The translations under genes were made by a program, and so were the position numbers. The notes below the pieces were generated by a model. The model was not told where the DNA came from. It searched no databases and saw only the letters and a list, made by a program, of their open reading frames with translations. Positions 32,474 through 40,949 of a stretch of 44,937 nt of DNA are shown in pieces (position 1 is the stretch's first letter; every line of letters starts with the position of its first letter). The stretch is from Klebsiella pneumoniae (GTDB taxonomy: Bacteria; Pseudomonadota; Gammaproteobacteria; Pseudomonadales; Pseudohongiellaceae): assembly GCA_945869725.1 (NCBI GenBank), contig CAMBPO010000019.1, positions 1 to 44,937 on the forward strand. The letters run 5' to 3'.

Positions 32474-33577
32474 ATGGCCTGGATGCACTCTGCCAGCAGC
32501 TATCTGGCAATATCCCAGTTGCTGTTTCTTGCCTGCCTGTATCTGGTGTATTTTCCAGGTAAGCGTCTCGCTCACCTCATTGCGTTGTTCTGTTTCTGCT
32601 GTACCGCCTATATTCTTTCACGCCAGCCAGAACTGAATCTGCCAGGCATGGATACCGTGTTGGGCATGATTGCGGTCATGGCGCCAGCTGTTTTATGGGT
32701 AATCGCCCGCTACATGTTTGAAGACAATCCCCATATTCATAAAGGTATCTGGATATTGATAGTGTCGTATCTGCTGCTTCGTGCGGTTGGGCTATGGCTT
32801 TACGATGGCAGCCAGATGCGCGGCAGTCTGTTCTTCCTGATGTTTTTTAATATCCCTCAGCTGATTATGATGCTGTTGGCTTGTCATGTTGTTTACATGG
32901 CCAGCCGTGGACGGGATTCAGATCTGGTGGAGTTACGCAGGCAATTGCGCATGCCCTTTGCAGTTGGCATGGGTAGTATTGTTGGTCTGATTATTGGTTC
33001 GGGCTTTTTCATGCTTGGAAGTCCCCAGTTGGATAGTTTGTACTTCTTTGTGATTTTTCTGCTGATCCTGTTTATCAATCTGGGGATGTTCCAGATTCAC
33101 AAAGACACACCTCAATTGATTCATATGGCCGGTGATCAACCGGCGCCCGGGATGGCGACAGCCAATAGCTCTGCAGCGGTTGGTCCATTGCAGGAAGATC
33201 ATTCAGTCGGTGCATCACCTGTGTCGCGCCAGGATCAGTTGTTGATCGATCGCGTGCTCAAAGCCATGCAACAGGAGCGTTTGTATGCGGAGCCGGGATT
33301 GACCATTGGCGACCTCGCGATCAAGGTGTCTGTTCAGGAGTACCGACTGCGTAAACTCATCAACCAGTCCTTGCATTACCGCAATTTTAATCAGTTTCTG
33401 AACCAATATCGCATTGAGGAAGCGGCGCGTCGTCTGTTGGATCCGCAGGATCAGCATATTCCGATTTCAAGTATTGCCCTTGATGTGGGTTATTCGTCTT
33501 TGTCCTCGTTTAATAAAGCCTTTAAAGATACTTATCAGGTCACTCCATCGGTTTACCGCTCGGGACAGTCGGAGTAA
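32474..33577 (+). CDS. Membrane-anchored AraC-family transcriptional regulator
   Basis: A 367-aa protein with about seven hydrophobic helices in residues 9-210, then a linker, then an AraC-type double helix-turn-helix domain (about 262-365) with LTIGDLAIKVSVQEYRLRKL and the second helix region IALDVGYSSLSSFNKAFKDT (part of the family signature). Such 7-helix AraC proteins are thought to sense signals in or across the membrane. Its target is unknown; the neighbouring cytochrome operon upstream is one candidate. Confidence 0.9.
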   Translation: MAWMHSASSYLAISQLLFLACLYLVYFPGKRLAHLIALFCFCCTAYILSRQPELNLPGMDTVLGMIAVMAPAVLWVIARYMFEDNPHIHKGIWILIVSYLLLRAVGLWLYDGSQMRGSLFFLMFFNIPQLIMMLLACHVVYMASRGRDSDLVELRRQLRMPFAVGMGSIVGLIIGSGFFMLGSPQLDSLYFFVIFLLILFINLGMFQIHKDTPQLIHMAGDQPAPGMATANSSAAVGPLQEDHSVGASPVSRQDQLLIDRVLKAMQQERLYAEPGLTIGDLAIKVSVQEYRLRKLINQSLHYRNFNQFLNQYRIEEAARRLLDPQDQHIPISSIALDVGYSSLSSFNKAFKDTYQVTPSVYRSGQSE

Positions 33578-33679
33578 AATCCGGCTATAACAAGACCGTC
33601 CCCCCGGGTGCGTTGCCACAAACGACCCCATCACCCAAAAACTTTAGAAGTTAATCGGCCTCCGGCCGCGACGGACACT

Positions 33680-34666
33680 ATGACTGTAGATACGCCTGCT
33701 TTGAAATCCTGGCGCCGCCTGGCGGTGATTACTATCTGTGCTGTGTACTTTTTGATCCTGGTCGGTGCATCGGTGCGAGCATCAGGCGCTGGCATGGGCT
33801 GCCCAGATTGGCCGACCTGTTTTGGTCGACTGATTCCTCCATTCAATGAATCTCAACTGCCCGCCAACTATCAGGAAATTTATGCTGATCGTGGCTATGC
33901 AGAGACGCGGTTTAACCCAGTTAAAACCTGGACAGAATTCCTCAATCGCTTGTTAGGTGTCAGCATTGGTTTGCTGATTCTGGCGACGGCGTGGAAATCC
34001 ATTTCGCTTCGCCAATATGATCGCAAGATCATGATTGCGTCGGTTGCGGCCCTGCTGATGGTAATTTATCAGGGATGGCTGGGGTCGCGTGTTGTCGCAT
34101 CAAATCTGCAGCCGGGTATGATCACAGTCCACATGCTGATGGCACTGGCCATTGTCGCAACACTCTTATATGCCCTGGCGAGAGGTCGTCGTGGCGTTGT
34201 CGATTCGGGCGCCTTGAGTTCCTTGGATCCCCGCTTTACCAAGCTGCTCTACGCTGTGTTGGTGATGACCGTTGTCCAGGTCACCATGGGAACTCAGGTG
34301 CGTGAAATGGTGGACTACCTCAACCACACGGTTGGTGAAGAACGCTCAGCCTGGGTATCGGCTCTGCCGTGGTTTTTTTACGTACATCGCACATTTTCAG
34401 CGGTCGTACTGGCTTCCAATGCGTGGCTGGTGTGGATGTTGTGGCGTTCCATCGGGTTGAATCACAGCCTGACAAGACTGGCACTGGGTATATTGTCTGC
34501 GGTGGTGTGCGCAATCATCTCTGGCTCAACACTGGGTCATCTGGGTATGCCGGCTTTTGTCCAGCCTACACACCTGCTGAGCGCCTCGTTGATTTTTGGA
34601 CTTCAGTTTCTGCTGTGGATGGAGTATCGGTACGCGGCGGCAGGACTGGCCGCCGCGGCCCGTTGA
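33680..34666 (+). CDS. Haem A synthase (COX15/CtaA family)
   Basis: A 328-aa inner-membrane protein from the ATG at 33680; a GTG at 33608 would add 24 residues without family support. It starts with a helix followed by VRASGAGMGCPDWPTCFGRL, the hallmark of COX15/CtaA, then about seven more helices with conserved His residues (EFLNRLLGV region, VHMLMALA, YVHRTFSA, QPTHLL). It oxidises the methyl group of haem O to give haem A for cytochrome c oxidases. Other oxidase assembly genes are not adjacent. Ribosome-binding site is weak. Confidence 0.93.
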   Translation: MTVDTPALKSWRRLAVITICAVYFLILVGASVRASGAGMGCPDWPTCFGRLIPPFNESQLPANYQEIYADRGYAETRFNPVKTWTEFLNRLLGVSIGLLILATAWKSISLRQYDRKIMIASVAALLMVIYQGWLGSRVVASNLQPGMITVHMLMALAIVATLLYALARGRRGVVDSGALSSLDPRFTKLLYAVLVMTVVQVTMGTQVREMVDYLNHTVGEERSAWVSALPWFFYVHRTFSAVVLASNAWLVWMLWRSIGLNHSLTRLALGILSAVVCAIISGSTLGHLGMPAFVQPTHLLSASLIFGLQFLLWMEYRYAAAGLAAAAR

Positions 34667-34675
34667 TGCAGCCAA

Positions 34676-35491
34676 TCAGTTTTTAACGAACTTCAGGGTC
34701 ATGCGATCGCTCTCGCCGATGGCAAGAAAGCGGGGGCGATCTGCATCAGAAACACCACGCAGTGTGGGTGGCAACATCCAGACGCCGCCAGCATGATCTT
34801 TGGGATCATTCGGGTTAGCGTTGGCTTCCGAGCTGCCGGCGAAGGTGAATCCATTAGCGGTCATCAGGTCTATCAGTTGCTTTTCATGAATATAGCCATT
34901 GCCCGCGACCAGAGGCTGATCTGCTGGCCAGCGGTGGTCTTCGATGCCAACAACGCCACCGGTCTTTAACGCTGCGTGCCAGGCCTTGACCACATTCTCC
35001 GCGCCCATGCCCAACCAGTTGTGAGCATTACGGAAATCCAGTATCACGTCCACAGTGCCTGGATCTGCCAGAAGCGATTGAGACTGGGTGAGTTGTTCAG
35101 CAATCATCACGTCGCCATAAATCGCCTGATCGCTTTCCAGCAGGCGTCCATAGGTTGTGTTTGATCCGGTCATCCAGGCTGCCAGCGGGGTGGCGCTACG
35201 ATCGTAGGTCGCGCCTATCAGTTGACCTTCTTCTTTCAGGAAGGGAGCCAGGATTTCGGTGTACCAGCCACCGCCCGGCCAGGCCTCAATGACTACATCG
35301 TCGGCTTCTACACCAAAAAAGGTCAGCGTTTCGTAGGGGCTGCGATACGCATCTCGAGCTTTGTTAGCTTCAGAGCGATTTTCGCCATTAATTGCAGCGC
35401 GCAGCGCGGTGTTTTCCTGCGCTGCAACCTGGCCAATCGCCAGGATGCCTGCGACTATTGAGATCAGCGAGGTTTTCAGAAAGGGTTTCAT
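34676..35491 (-). CDS. Exported predicted methyltransferase (COG4798)
   Basis: A 271-aa protein with an obvious signal peptide (hydrophobic about 7-23, cleavage after QVAAQ). The mature part is a class I methyltransferase-like fold: VVIEAWPGGGWYTEILAPFL stands in for SAM motif I, and IGATYD and VDVILDFRNAHNWLG for later strands. It belongs to the COG4798 'predicted methyltransferase' family. An exported protein of this fold is puzzling because SAM is cytoplasmic, so it may have another ligand or activity. Convergent with the haem A synthase gene (9 bp between stops). Confidence 0.85.
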   Translation of the reverse strand: MKPFLKTSLISIVAGILAIGQVAAQENTALRAAINGENRSEANKARDAYRSPYETLTFFGVEADDVVIEAWPGGGWYTEILAPFLKEEGQLIGATYDRSATPLAAWMTGSNTTYGRLLESDQAIYGDVMIAEQLTQSQSLLADPGTVDVILDFRNAHNWLGMGAENVVKAWHAALKTGGVVGIEDHRWPADQPLVAGNGYIHEKQLIDLMTANGFTFAGSSEANANPNDPKDHAGGVWMLPPTLRGVSDADRPRFLAIGESDRMTLKFVKN

Positions 35492-35641
35492 GAAAAAAGC
35501 TCCAAGAGGGTTAAAAAAAGGAGGGTTTAGAATACCCGTTTAAAATGCCGCAGACCAGTGTTCGTCGAGGAGTCGCTGGCATCCGCACAATAACAATCGT
35601 TAAACTGTAAATTCCAGAAGCAAACCAGCGAAGTGATCGTA

Positions 35642-36496
35642 ATGAGTAAGCATCAGCCGTCCATGTCTGCATTAATCAGCGTTGAGCAATTGGCAACCAT
35701 GTTGAAGGATGACAATCTGTTAATCGTTGACACCCGCTTCAAGCTGGAAGATACCGGGTACGGACGGGCAGCCTACGATAGCGCTCATATTCCCGGGGCG
35801 CTGTACATGGATCTGGACAAAGATATGTCAGCCTCGGTGGTTCCCGGTGAAACGGGGCGGCATCCACTGCCTGATGTGGGCGAGTTTGAAGCGCGTTTGC
35901 GTGAACTTGGTTTGCGAAAAAGCGATCACGTGGTCATTTATGACGATGGTCCCGGTGTGTATGCGGCTCGCTTGTGGTGGATGCTGAACTGGCTGGGGCA
36001 TCATCAGGTGTCTGTGCTGGATGGTGGTATTACTGCCTGGCGACAAGCAGGTAGGGAACTGTTGGTCGACATTGGTGTTCGCCCCTGGCCAAGTGACTTC
36101 GTGGCGCGACCGGATAACAGTCTGGTGGTTGATGCGGCGCAGATACTGCAAGGTGATGCGCATCTGCAATTGCTGGATGCCCGCGCGCTTGAACGTTTCC
36201 GCGGTGAAGTGGAACCTATTGATCCTGTTGCCGGCCATATTCCCGGTGCATTGTGCTTGCCATGTCTGGCGAATCTGGGCGCCGACGGTCGCTGGCGCCC
36301 GGCGCAGCAGTTGCTGGAGCGTTTCCCGGTGTTATCTGAAGGTCAGCAGCGGGTATGTTACTGCGGATCCGGGGTAACAGCGTGCCATAACATCCTGGCG
36401 GCGGTGGTCGCCGGATTGCCGATGCCAAAACTGTACCCCGGTTCGTGGAGCGAATGGATAACCCGCGCAGACCGCCCGATCGCGACCGGCCAGTGA
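35642..36496 (+). CDS. Two-domain rhodanese-type sulfurtransferase
   Basis: A 284-aa protein from the ATG at 35642 with GAAG 8 bp upstream; a GTG at 35633 is also open. Two rhodanese domains: the N-terminal one is non-catalytic (DDGPGVYAARLWW in place of a Cys loop), and the C-terminal one has the active-site loop CGSGVTAC with C241. CGSGVTA loops occur in 3-mercaptopyruvate sulfurtransferases, whereas thiosulfate sulfurtransferases usually carry CRKGVT-like loops, so the former is more likely. It is convergent with the LysR-type gene. Confidence 0.9.
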   Translation: MSKHQPSMSALISVEQLATMLKDDNLLIVDTRFKLEDTGYGRAAYDSAHIPGALYMDLDKDMSASVVPGETGRHPLPDVGEFEARLRELGLRKSDHVVIYDDGPGVYAARLWWMLNWLGHHQVSVLDGGITAWRQAGRELLVDIGVRPWPSDFVARPDNSLVVDAAQILQGDAHLQLLDARALERFRGEVEPIDPVAGHIPGALCLPCLANLGADGRWRPAQQLLERFPVLSEGQQRVCYCGSGVTACHNILAAVVAGLPMPKLYPGSWSEWITRADRPIATGQ

Positions 36497-36511
36497 TGCT
36501 TGCCAAGCTGG

Positions 36512-37456
36512 TTACGCGTCGCCATACAGACTGTGTTGCAGCTGATTCATGGTGCTTTTTACATATGCCAGAAAGGCTCTCATCACCGGAGTAGGGTGTT
36601 TGCCGGCCGGATACACCACGCTCCACGAACGGCGTAGCGGGAAGCCTTCGAGCACTGGAATGGCAAGTTCACCCAGGCGCAACTCAGCATTGATGCTGAG
36701 TTTGGGCAGCACAGCCACACCCAGGCCCGCCAGCACACCATGTTTTACCGCAGCATTGGAACCCAATTCCAGTCTTGGAGTGAGACGATAGTGGTGGCGC
36801 GTGCACCATTGTTCCAGCGCATGGCGGGTGCCCGAGCCACGTTCACGGATCAGCAGGCCTGCGTCCAGAAAGGTCTGTGTGTCCAGTGCAGTCCTGTTGA
36901 GTAATTCATCTCCTGCACGCACGACCGGTACCAGCAGATTATCCAGAAACGGCAGGATATTCAGCGAAAGCGCCTCCGGCACCATGCCCATGATCACCAG
37001 ATCATCTTGATTTTCATGCAGACGCTCCAGCGCTTTGGCACGGTTGACCACTTGGAGTTGCACCTGAACCTGAGGGTATTGCTCCAGAAAACCTTTCAGA
37101 AGATAGGGAACAACATACTGAGCAGTACTGACAGCAGAGAGTCTGAGCTCCCCGCGGGTCTGGCCGTGCAGTGTTGCCAATTCCATCTGGAAGCTTTCGA
37201 GGTCGGCAAATATCGAACTGACCCGGCCAGCCAACTGTTCCCCCGCGGCAGTGACATAGAGTTTTTTACCGATGTACTCAAAGACCGGCTGGCCTATGGC
37301 GTGCTCCAACTGCCGGATCTGGGCGCTGACGGCCGGTTGTGTGAGCCCTAATTCCTCCGCTGCGCGACTGTATCCCTTGAGTTTGTAGACCGCATCGAAG
37401 ACTTGTAGCTGCCGGAACGACAGACGATTCAGCAGTTGAGAGAGGGTAAAAGCCAT
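36512..37456 (-). CDS. pycR: LysR-family regulator, likely PycR
   Basis: A 314-aa LysR-type transcription factor. N-terminal winged helix-turn-helix: RQLQVFDAVYKLKGYSRAAE, then LGLTQPAVSAQIRQLEHAIG. The effector-binding domain follows and resembles the CbbR subgroup. It is divergent from pycA, as is PycR in Pseudomonas, so I infer control of pyruvate carboxylase. Autoregulation through the shared intergenic region is expected for this family. Confidence 0.85.
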   Translation of the reverse strand: MAFTLSQLLNRLSFRQLQVFDAVYKLKGYSRAAEELGLTQPAVSAQIRQLEHAIGQPVFEYIGKKLYVTAAGEQLAGRVSSIFADLESFQMELATLHGQTRGELRLSAVSTAQYVVPYLLKGFLEQYPQVQVQLQVVNRAKALERLHENQDDLVIMGMVPEALSLNILPFLDNLLVPVVRAGDELLNRTALDTQTFLDAGLLIRERGSGTRHALEQWCTRHHYRLTPRLELGSNAAVKHGVLAGLGVAVLPKLSINAELRLGELAIPVLEGFPLRRSWSVVYPAGKHPTPVMRAFLAYVKSTMNQLQHSLYGDA

Positions 37457-37477
37457 TCTACGGTTGTTTCCTGTCAG

Positions 37478-37518
37478 TAAGGCTGGTTGGATTTAGTTAT
37501 CTATAAGGTAAGCCTTAT
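37478..37518. promoter_or_regulatory. Candidate LysR-type operator between pycR and pycA
   Basis: A perfect inverted repeat ATAAGG-N4-CCTTAT (37503-37518) lies in the 141-bp divergent region. A further TAAGGC (37478-37483) is complementary to GCCTTA (37512-37517). Repeated TAAGG/CCTTA half-sites near a divergently transcribed LysR gene are what a LysR recognition plus activation site looks like. Confidence 0.5.
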
Positions 37519-37597
37519 GCAACTCACAAGTAAAAGCTATTTTCGCTTTTGGCTGTGCTGTAATAGTGTTGGACGTATTGGTCAGGGAGCTAGCGAG

Positions 37598-39013
37598 ATG
37601 CTGAAAAAGATATTGATCGCAAACAGAGGTGAAATTGCCGTGCGCATTGTGCGCGCCTGCGCGGAAATGAATATCCGCTCAGCAGCCATTTACACCGAGC
37701 CAGATCGTCACGCATTGCACGTTAAACGCGCAGATGAGGCTTACTCTCTGGGGGAAGATCCGTTGGCCGGTTATCTGGATGCCCGACGACTGGTGAATCT
37801 GGCCGTGCAAACCGGTTGCGATGCGATTCACCCGGGTTATGGATTTTTGTCTGAGAATGCCGAGTTTGCCCGTATCTGCGCAGAGCGGGGTATTCGTTTT
37901 ATTGGGCCTGATGCCGATGTCATTGCAAAGATGGGTGACAAAACGGCGGCACGCGCCAGCATGATTGCGGCGGGTGTGCCGGTAACGCCTGGAACCGAGG
38001 GTAATCTTGTTGATCTGGAGCACGCGCTGCGCGAGGCAGAACACATCGGTTACCCGATTATGTTAAAAGCCACGTCCGGAGGCGGTGGACGCGGCATTCG
38101 GCGTTGTGACAATGCCGATGAACTGCGCGCGCAGTATCCACGTGTGATCTCCGAAGCCACCAAAGCTTTTGGCTCTGCTGAAGTGTTTCTGGAAAAGTGT
38201 ATTGTTGATCCCAAGCATATCGAAGTACAAATTCTGGCAGACAGCCACGGCAATGTGATCCATTTGTTTGAACGCGACTGCTCCATTCAGCGCCGTAATC
38301 AGAAATTGATTGAGATTGCACCAAGCCCGCAACTGACCCCCGAACAAAGGCAGTATGTCGGCGAACTGGCGGTACGTGCTGCCAAAGCGGTGAATTACGA
38401 AAATGCGGGCACCGTAGAGTTTCTGGTCACCGGTCACGAAATTTACTTTATGGAAATGAACACCCGTGTTCAGGTTGAGCACACCATCTCTGAACAGATT
38501 ACCGGCGTGGATATCGTGCGAGAACAGATTCGGGTGGCGGCGGGCCTGCCATTAAGTTACCGCCAGGAAGATATCAGTTTCCGGGGTTTTGCCCTGCAGT
38601 TCCGTATCAATGCCGAAGACCCCAAGAACAACTTTCTGCCCAGTTTTGGCCGCATCACACGCTATTACGCGCCCGGCGGCCCCGGTGTTCGCACCGATAC
38701 CGCTATTTATACCGGTTACACCATTCCGCCGTATTACGATTCCATGTGCCTGAAGCTGGTGGTGTGGGCGTTAACCTGGGAGGAGGCGCTGAATCGTGGT
38801 TCTCGTGCGTTAGCAGACATGCGCCTACAGGGCGTGAAAACCACAGCGCGCTATTATCAGGAAATTCTGCAGGACCCGGATTTTCGCAGCGGTGAATTCA
38901 ACACCAGTTTTGTACCCACTCACCCACAGCTGCTCAATTACTCAGAAAAACGCAACCCCAGCGAGCTGGCGCTGGCCATTGCTGCCGCGTTGGCCGCCCA
39001 TGCCGGTATCTGA
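37598..39013 (+). CDS. pycA: Pyruvate carboxylase subunit A (biotin carboxylase)
   Basis: A 471-aa ATP-grasp biotin carboxylase from the ATG at 37598, preceded by GGGAG; the frame extends to 37487 but MLKKILIANRGEIAVRI is the family start. Motifs: ATP loop KATSGGGGRGIR, catalytic region HIEVQI, RDCSIQRRNQKLIE and MEMNTRVQVEHT. It carboxylates biotin on the partner subunit using bicarbonate and ATP. Without an accC/accB context and with an oadA-like gene next, it matches two-subunit pyruvate carboxylase as in Pseudomonas. Confidence 0.93.
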   Translation: MLKKILIANRGEIAVRIVRACAEMNIRSAAIYTEPDRHALHVKRADEAYSLGEDPLAGYLDARRLVNLAVQTGCDAIHPGYGFLSENAEFARICAERGIRFIGPDADVIAKMGDKTAARASMIAAGVPVTPGTEGNLVDLEHALREAEHIGYPIMLKATSGGGGRGIRRCDNADELRAQYPRVISEATKAFGSAEVFLEKCIVDPKHIEVQILADSHGNVIHLFERDCSIQRRNQKLIEIAPSPQLTPEQRQYVGELAVRAAKAVNYENAGTVEFLVTGHEIYFMEMNTRVQVEHTISEQITGVDIVREQIRVAAGLPLSYRQEDISFRGFALQFRINAEDPKNNFLPSFGRITRYYAPGGPGVRTDTAIYTGYTIPPYYDSMCLKLVVWALTWEEALNRGSRALADMRLQGVKTTARYYQEILQDPDFRSGEFNTSFVPTHPQLLNYSEKRNPSELALAIAAALAAHAGI

Positions 39014-39040
39014 GTCATCGCGAACAAGGAGCTAACATTC

Positions 39041-40834
39041 ATGAGCAAGATACACGTCACCGATATCATCCTGCGCGATGCACACCAGTCACTGATCGCG
39101 ACGCGCATGCGCACCGAGGACATGCTGCCGATTTGTCCAAAACTGGACAAAGTTGGGTATTGGTCGCTGGAAGTGTGGGGGGGAGCGACCTTTGATGCCT
39201 GTGTGCGCTTCCTGAAGGAAGATCCGTGGGAGCGACTGCGACAGTTGCGCGAAGCGCTGCCCAATACACGGTTGCAGATGCTGCTGCGTGGTCAGAACTT
39301 ATTGGGTTATCGTCATTATGCAGACGATGTAGTGGAGGCCTTTGTGGCGAAATCTGCTGCTAACGGCATCGACGTATTCCGCGTGTTTGATGCCTTGAAC
39401 GACCTGCGCAATCTGGAAACAGCAATCCGTGCAGTTAAAAAGACTGGCAAACACGCCCAAGGCACCATTTGTTACACCACCAGCCCTGTGCACACCGAGG
39501 CACTGTTTGTCGCACAGGCGCGGGCGTTGCAGGATATGGGTGCTGACTCTGTTGCCATCAAAGATATGGCGGGACTGTTGACGCCGTATGCGACGTACGA
39601 TCTGGTAAAAGCCATCAAAGCGGCGATTGATTTGCCAATCTTTATACACAGCCATGCCACTGCGGGCATGGCCGATCAGTGTCAGTTAAAGGCGATTGAG
39701 GCCGGTGCGCAGCACATTGATACCGCCATCTCATCGTTTGCCTGGGGTACCAGCCATCCGGCCACCGAGTCCATGGTCGCGGCATTGCGCGGCACACAGT
39801 GGGACACCGGGCTTGATCTGGAATTACTGACCGAGATTGCGGATTACTTTCGGGAAGTACGCAAAAAATATCATCAGTTTGAAAGTGAATTCACCCGTGA
39901 AGATATCTCGGTGCAGATCAATCAGGTACCGGGCGGCATGATGTCCAATCTGGCAAACCAATTAAAAGAGCAGAATGCCCTTGGCCGCATTCGCGAGGTG
40001 TTTGCGGAGATCCCTCGTGTTCGCAAGGACCTTGGTTATCCTCCGCTGGTAACTCCCACGTCACAGATTGTGGGTACTCAGGCAGTGCTGAATGTGCTCA
40101 CCGGTGAACGTTATAAAACCATCACCAATGAGGTAAAGCGTTATCTGCAGGGCGGCTACGGCCAGCCACCGGCACCGGTGGATGCCGCCGTGCGCACCAA
40201 GGCGATCGGTAATGAGGATGTGATTGAAGGTCGGCCCGCCGATCTGATCAAAGCCGAAATGGATAAGCTTCGCAAAGACATCGGTGAACTGGCCAAAACT
40301 GAGGAGGATGTGCTGACCTTTGCCATGTTCCCGGATATCGGCCGTCAGTTTCTGGAACAGCGAGCCACCGGAACCTTGGTGCCCGAGGCTTTGTTGCCGG
40401 TTATTAGGAGTGGCAGAGCCGTTGATGAAGGCGTGGCAACGGAATTTATCATCGACGTTCATGGAGAGACCTATCAGGTCGCCATTACCGGTGTTGGAAG
40501 CCGTGAGCATGGTAAGCGCCGTATTTATCTGACCCTCGACGGCATGCCGGAAGAGGTGTTGTTTGAGCCGACCAATGCCTATGTGAGTGCTGGCGGTAAC
40601 GCGCGTCAACGCGCCAATAAACCCGGTCATGTCACCACGGGTATGCCTGGCAATATTGTTGAAGTGCTGGTCAAACAGGGTGAGCCGGTCAGGGCAGGGC
40701 AGGCGGTATTAATCACGGAGGCCATGAAAATGGAAACCGAAATCCATGCGACCATTGCCGGTGTTGTCAAAGCGGTGCATGTCAGCAAAGGCGATCGGGT
40801 GACACCGGGTGAAGTCTTAATAGAAATTGAGTAA
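39041..40834 (+). CDS. pycB: Pyruvate carboxylase subunit B (carboxyltransferase plus biotin carrier)
   Basis: A 597-aa protein: HMGL-like carboxyltransferase barrel (about 1-300, with DIILRDAHQSLIATRMRTED at the start and metal/substrate residues in HSHATAGMA), PYC/OADA domain and a C-terminal biotinyl domain with EAMKMETE (biotin K563). It transfers the carboxyl group between biotin and pyruvate. The sequence is also like oxaloacetate decarboxylase alpha, but no membrane beta or gamma subunits are present, so anaplerotic carboxylation is favoured. It is 27 bp from pycA. Confidence 0.93.
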   Translation: MSKIHVTDIILRDAHQSLIATRMRTEDMLPICPKLDKVGYWSLEVWGGATFDACVRFLKEDPWERLRQLREALPNTRLQMLLRGQNLLGYRHYADDVVEAFVAKSAANGIDVFRVFDALNDLRNLETAIRAVKKTGKHAQGTICYTTSPVHTEALFVAQARALQDMGADSVAIKDMAGLLTPYATYDLVKAIKAAIDLPIFIHSHATAGMADQCQLKAIEAGAQHIDTAISSFAWGTSHPATESMVAALRGTQWDTGLDLELLTEIADYFREVRKKYHQFESEFTREDISVQINQVPGGMMSNLANQLKEQNALGRIREVFAEIPRVRKDLGYPPLVTPTSQIVGTQAVLNVLTGERYKTITNEVKRYLQGGYGQPPAPVDAAVRTKAIGNEDVIEGRPADLIKAEMDKLRKDIGELAKTEEDVLTFAMFPDIGRQFLEQRATGTLVPEALLPVIRSGRAVDEGVATEFIIDVHGETYQVAITGVGSREHGKRRIYLTLDGMPEEVLFEPTNAYVSAGGNARQRANKPGHVTTGMPGNIVEVLVKQGEPVRAGQAVLITEAMKMETEIHATIAGVVKAVHVSKGDRVTPGEVLIEIE

Positions 40835-40842
40835 GGCTTGAA

Positions 40843-40937
40843 TGGCGGAAGGACATGGGAGTCGAACCCACCAGACGCGCGTTGCGCATCTCACCGGAGT
40901 TGAAGTCCGGGCGCCCCACCGGGGACGATGTCCTTCC
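40843..40937 (-). tRNA. selC: tRNA-Sec (anticodon UCA)
   Basis: The minus strand from 40937 to 40843 folds as a selenocysteine tRNA, 95 nt including encoded CCA. It has an 8-bp acceptor stem (GGAAGGAC with GTCCTTCC), a 6-bp D stem, an anticodon arm CCGGACTTCAACTCCGG with anticodon TCA, a long variable arm of 8 bp (AGATGCGC-AAC-GCGCGTCT, one G-U pair) and a T arm with TTCGACT. The 8+5 acceptor/T geometry is the bacterial tRNA-Sec hallmark. It is 12 bp downstream of selB in the same direction and 9 bp from the convergent pycB stop. Confidence 0.97.
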
Positions 40938-40949
40938 ATGACCGAGAGT

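Noticed and set aside
39041..40834. Oxaloacetate decarboxylase alpha subunit (sodium pump)
   Set aside because: No beta or gamma subunit genes are nearby, and the gene follows a biotin carboxylase and a divergent LysR gene, the pyruvate carboxylase arrangement.
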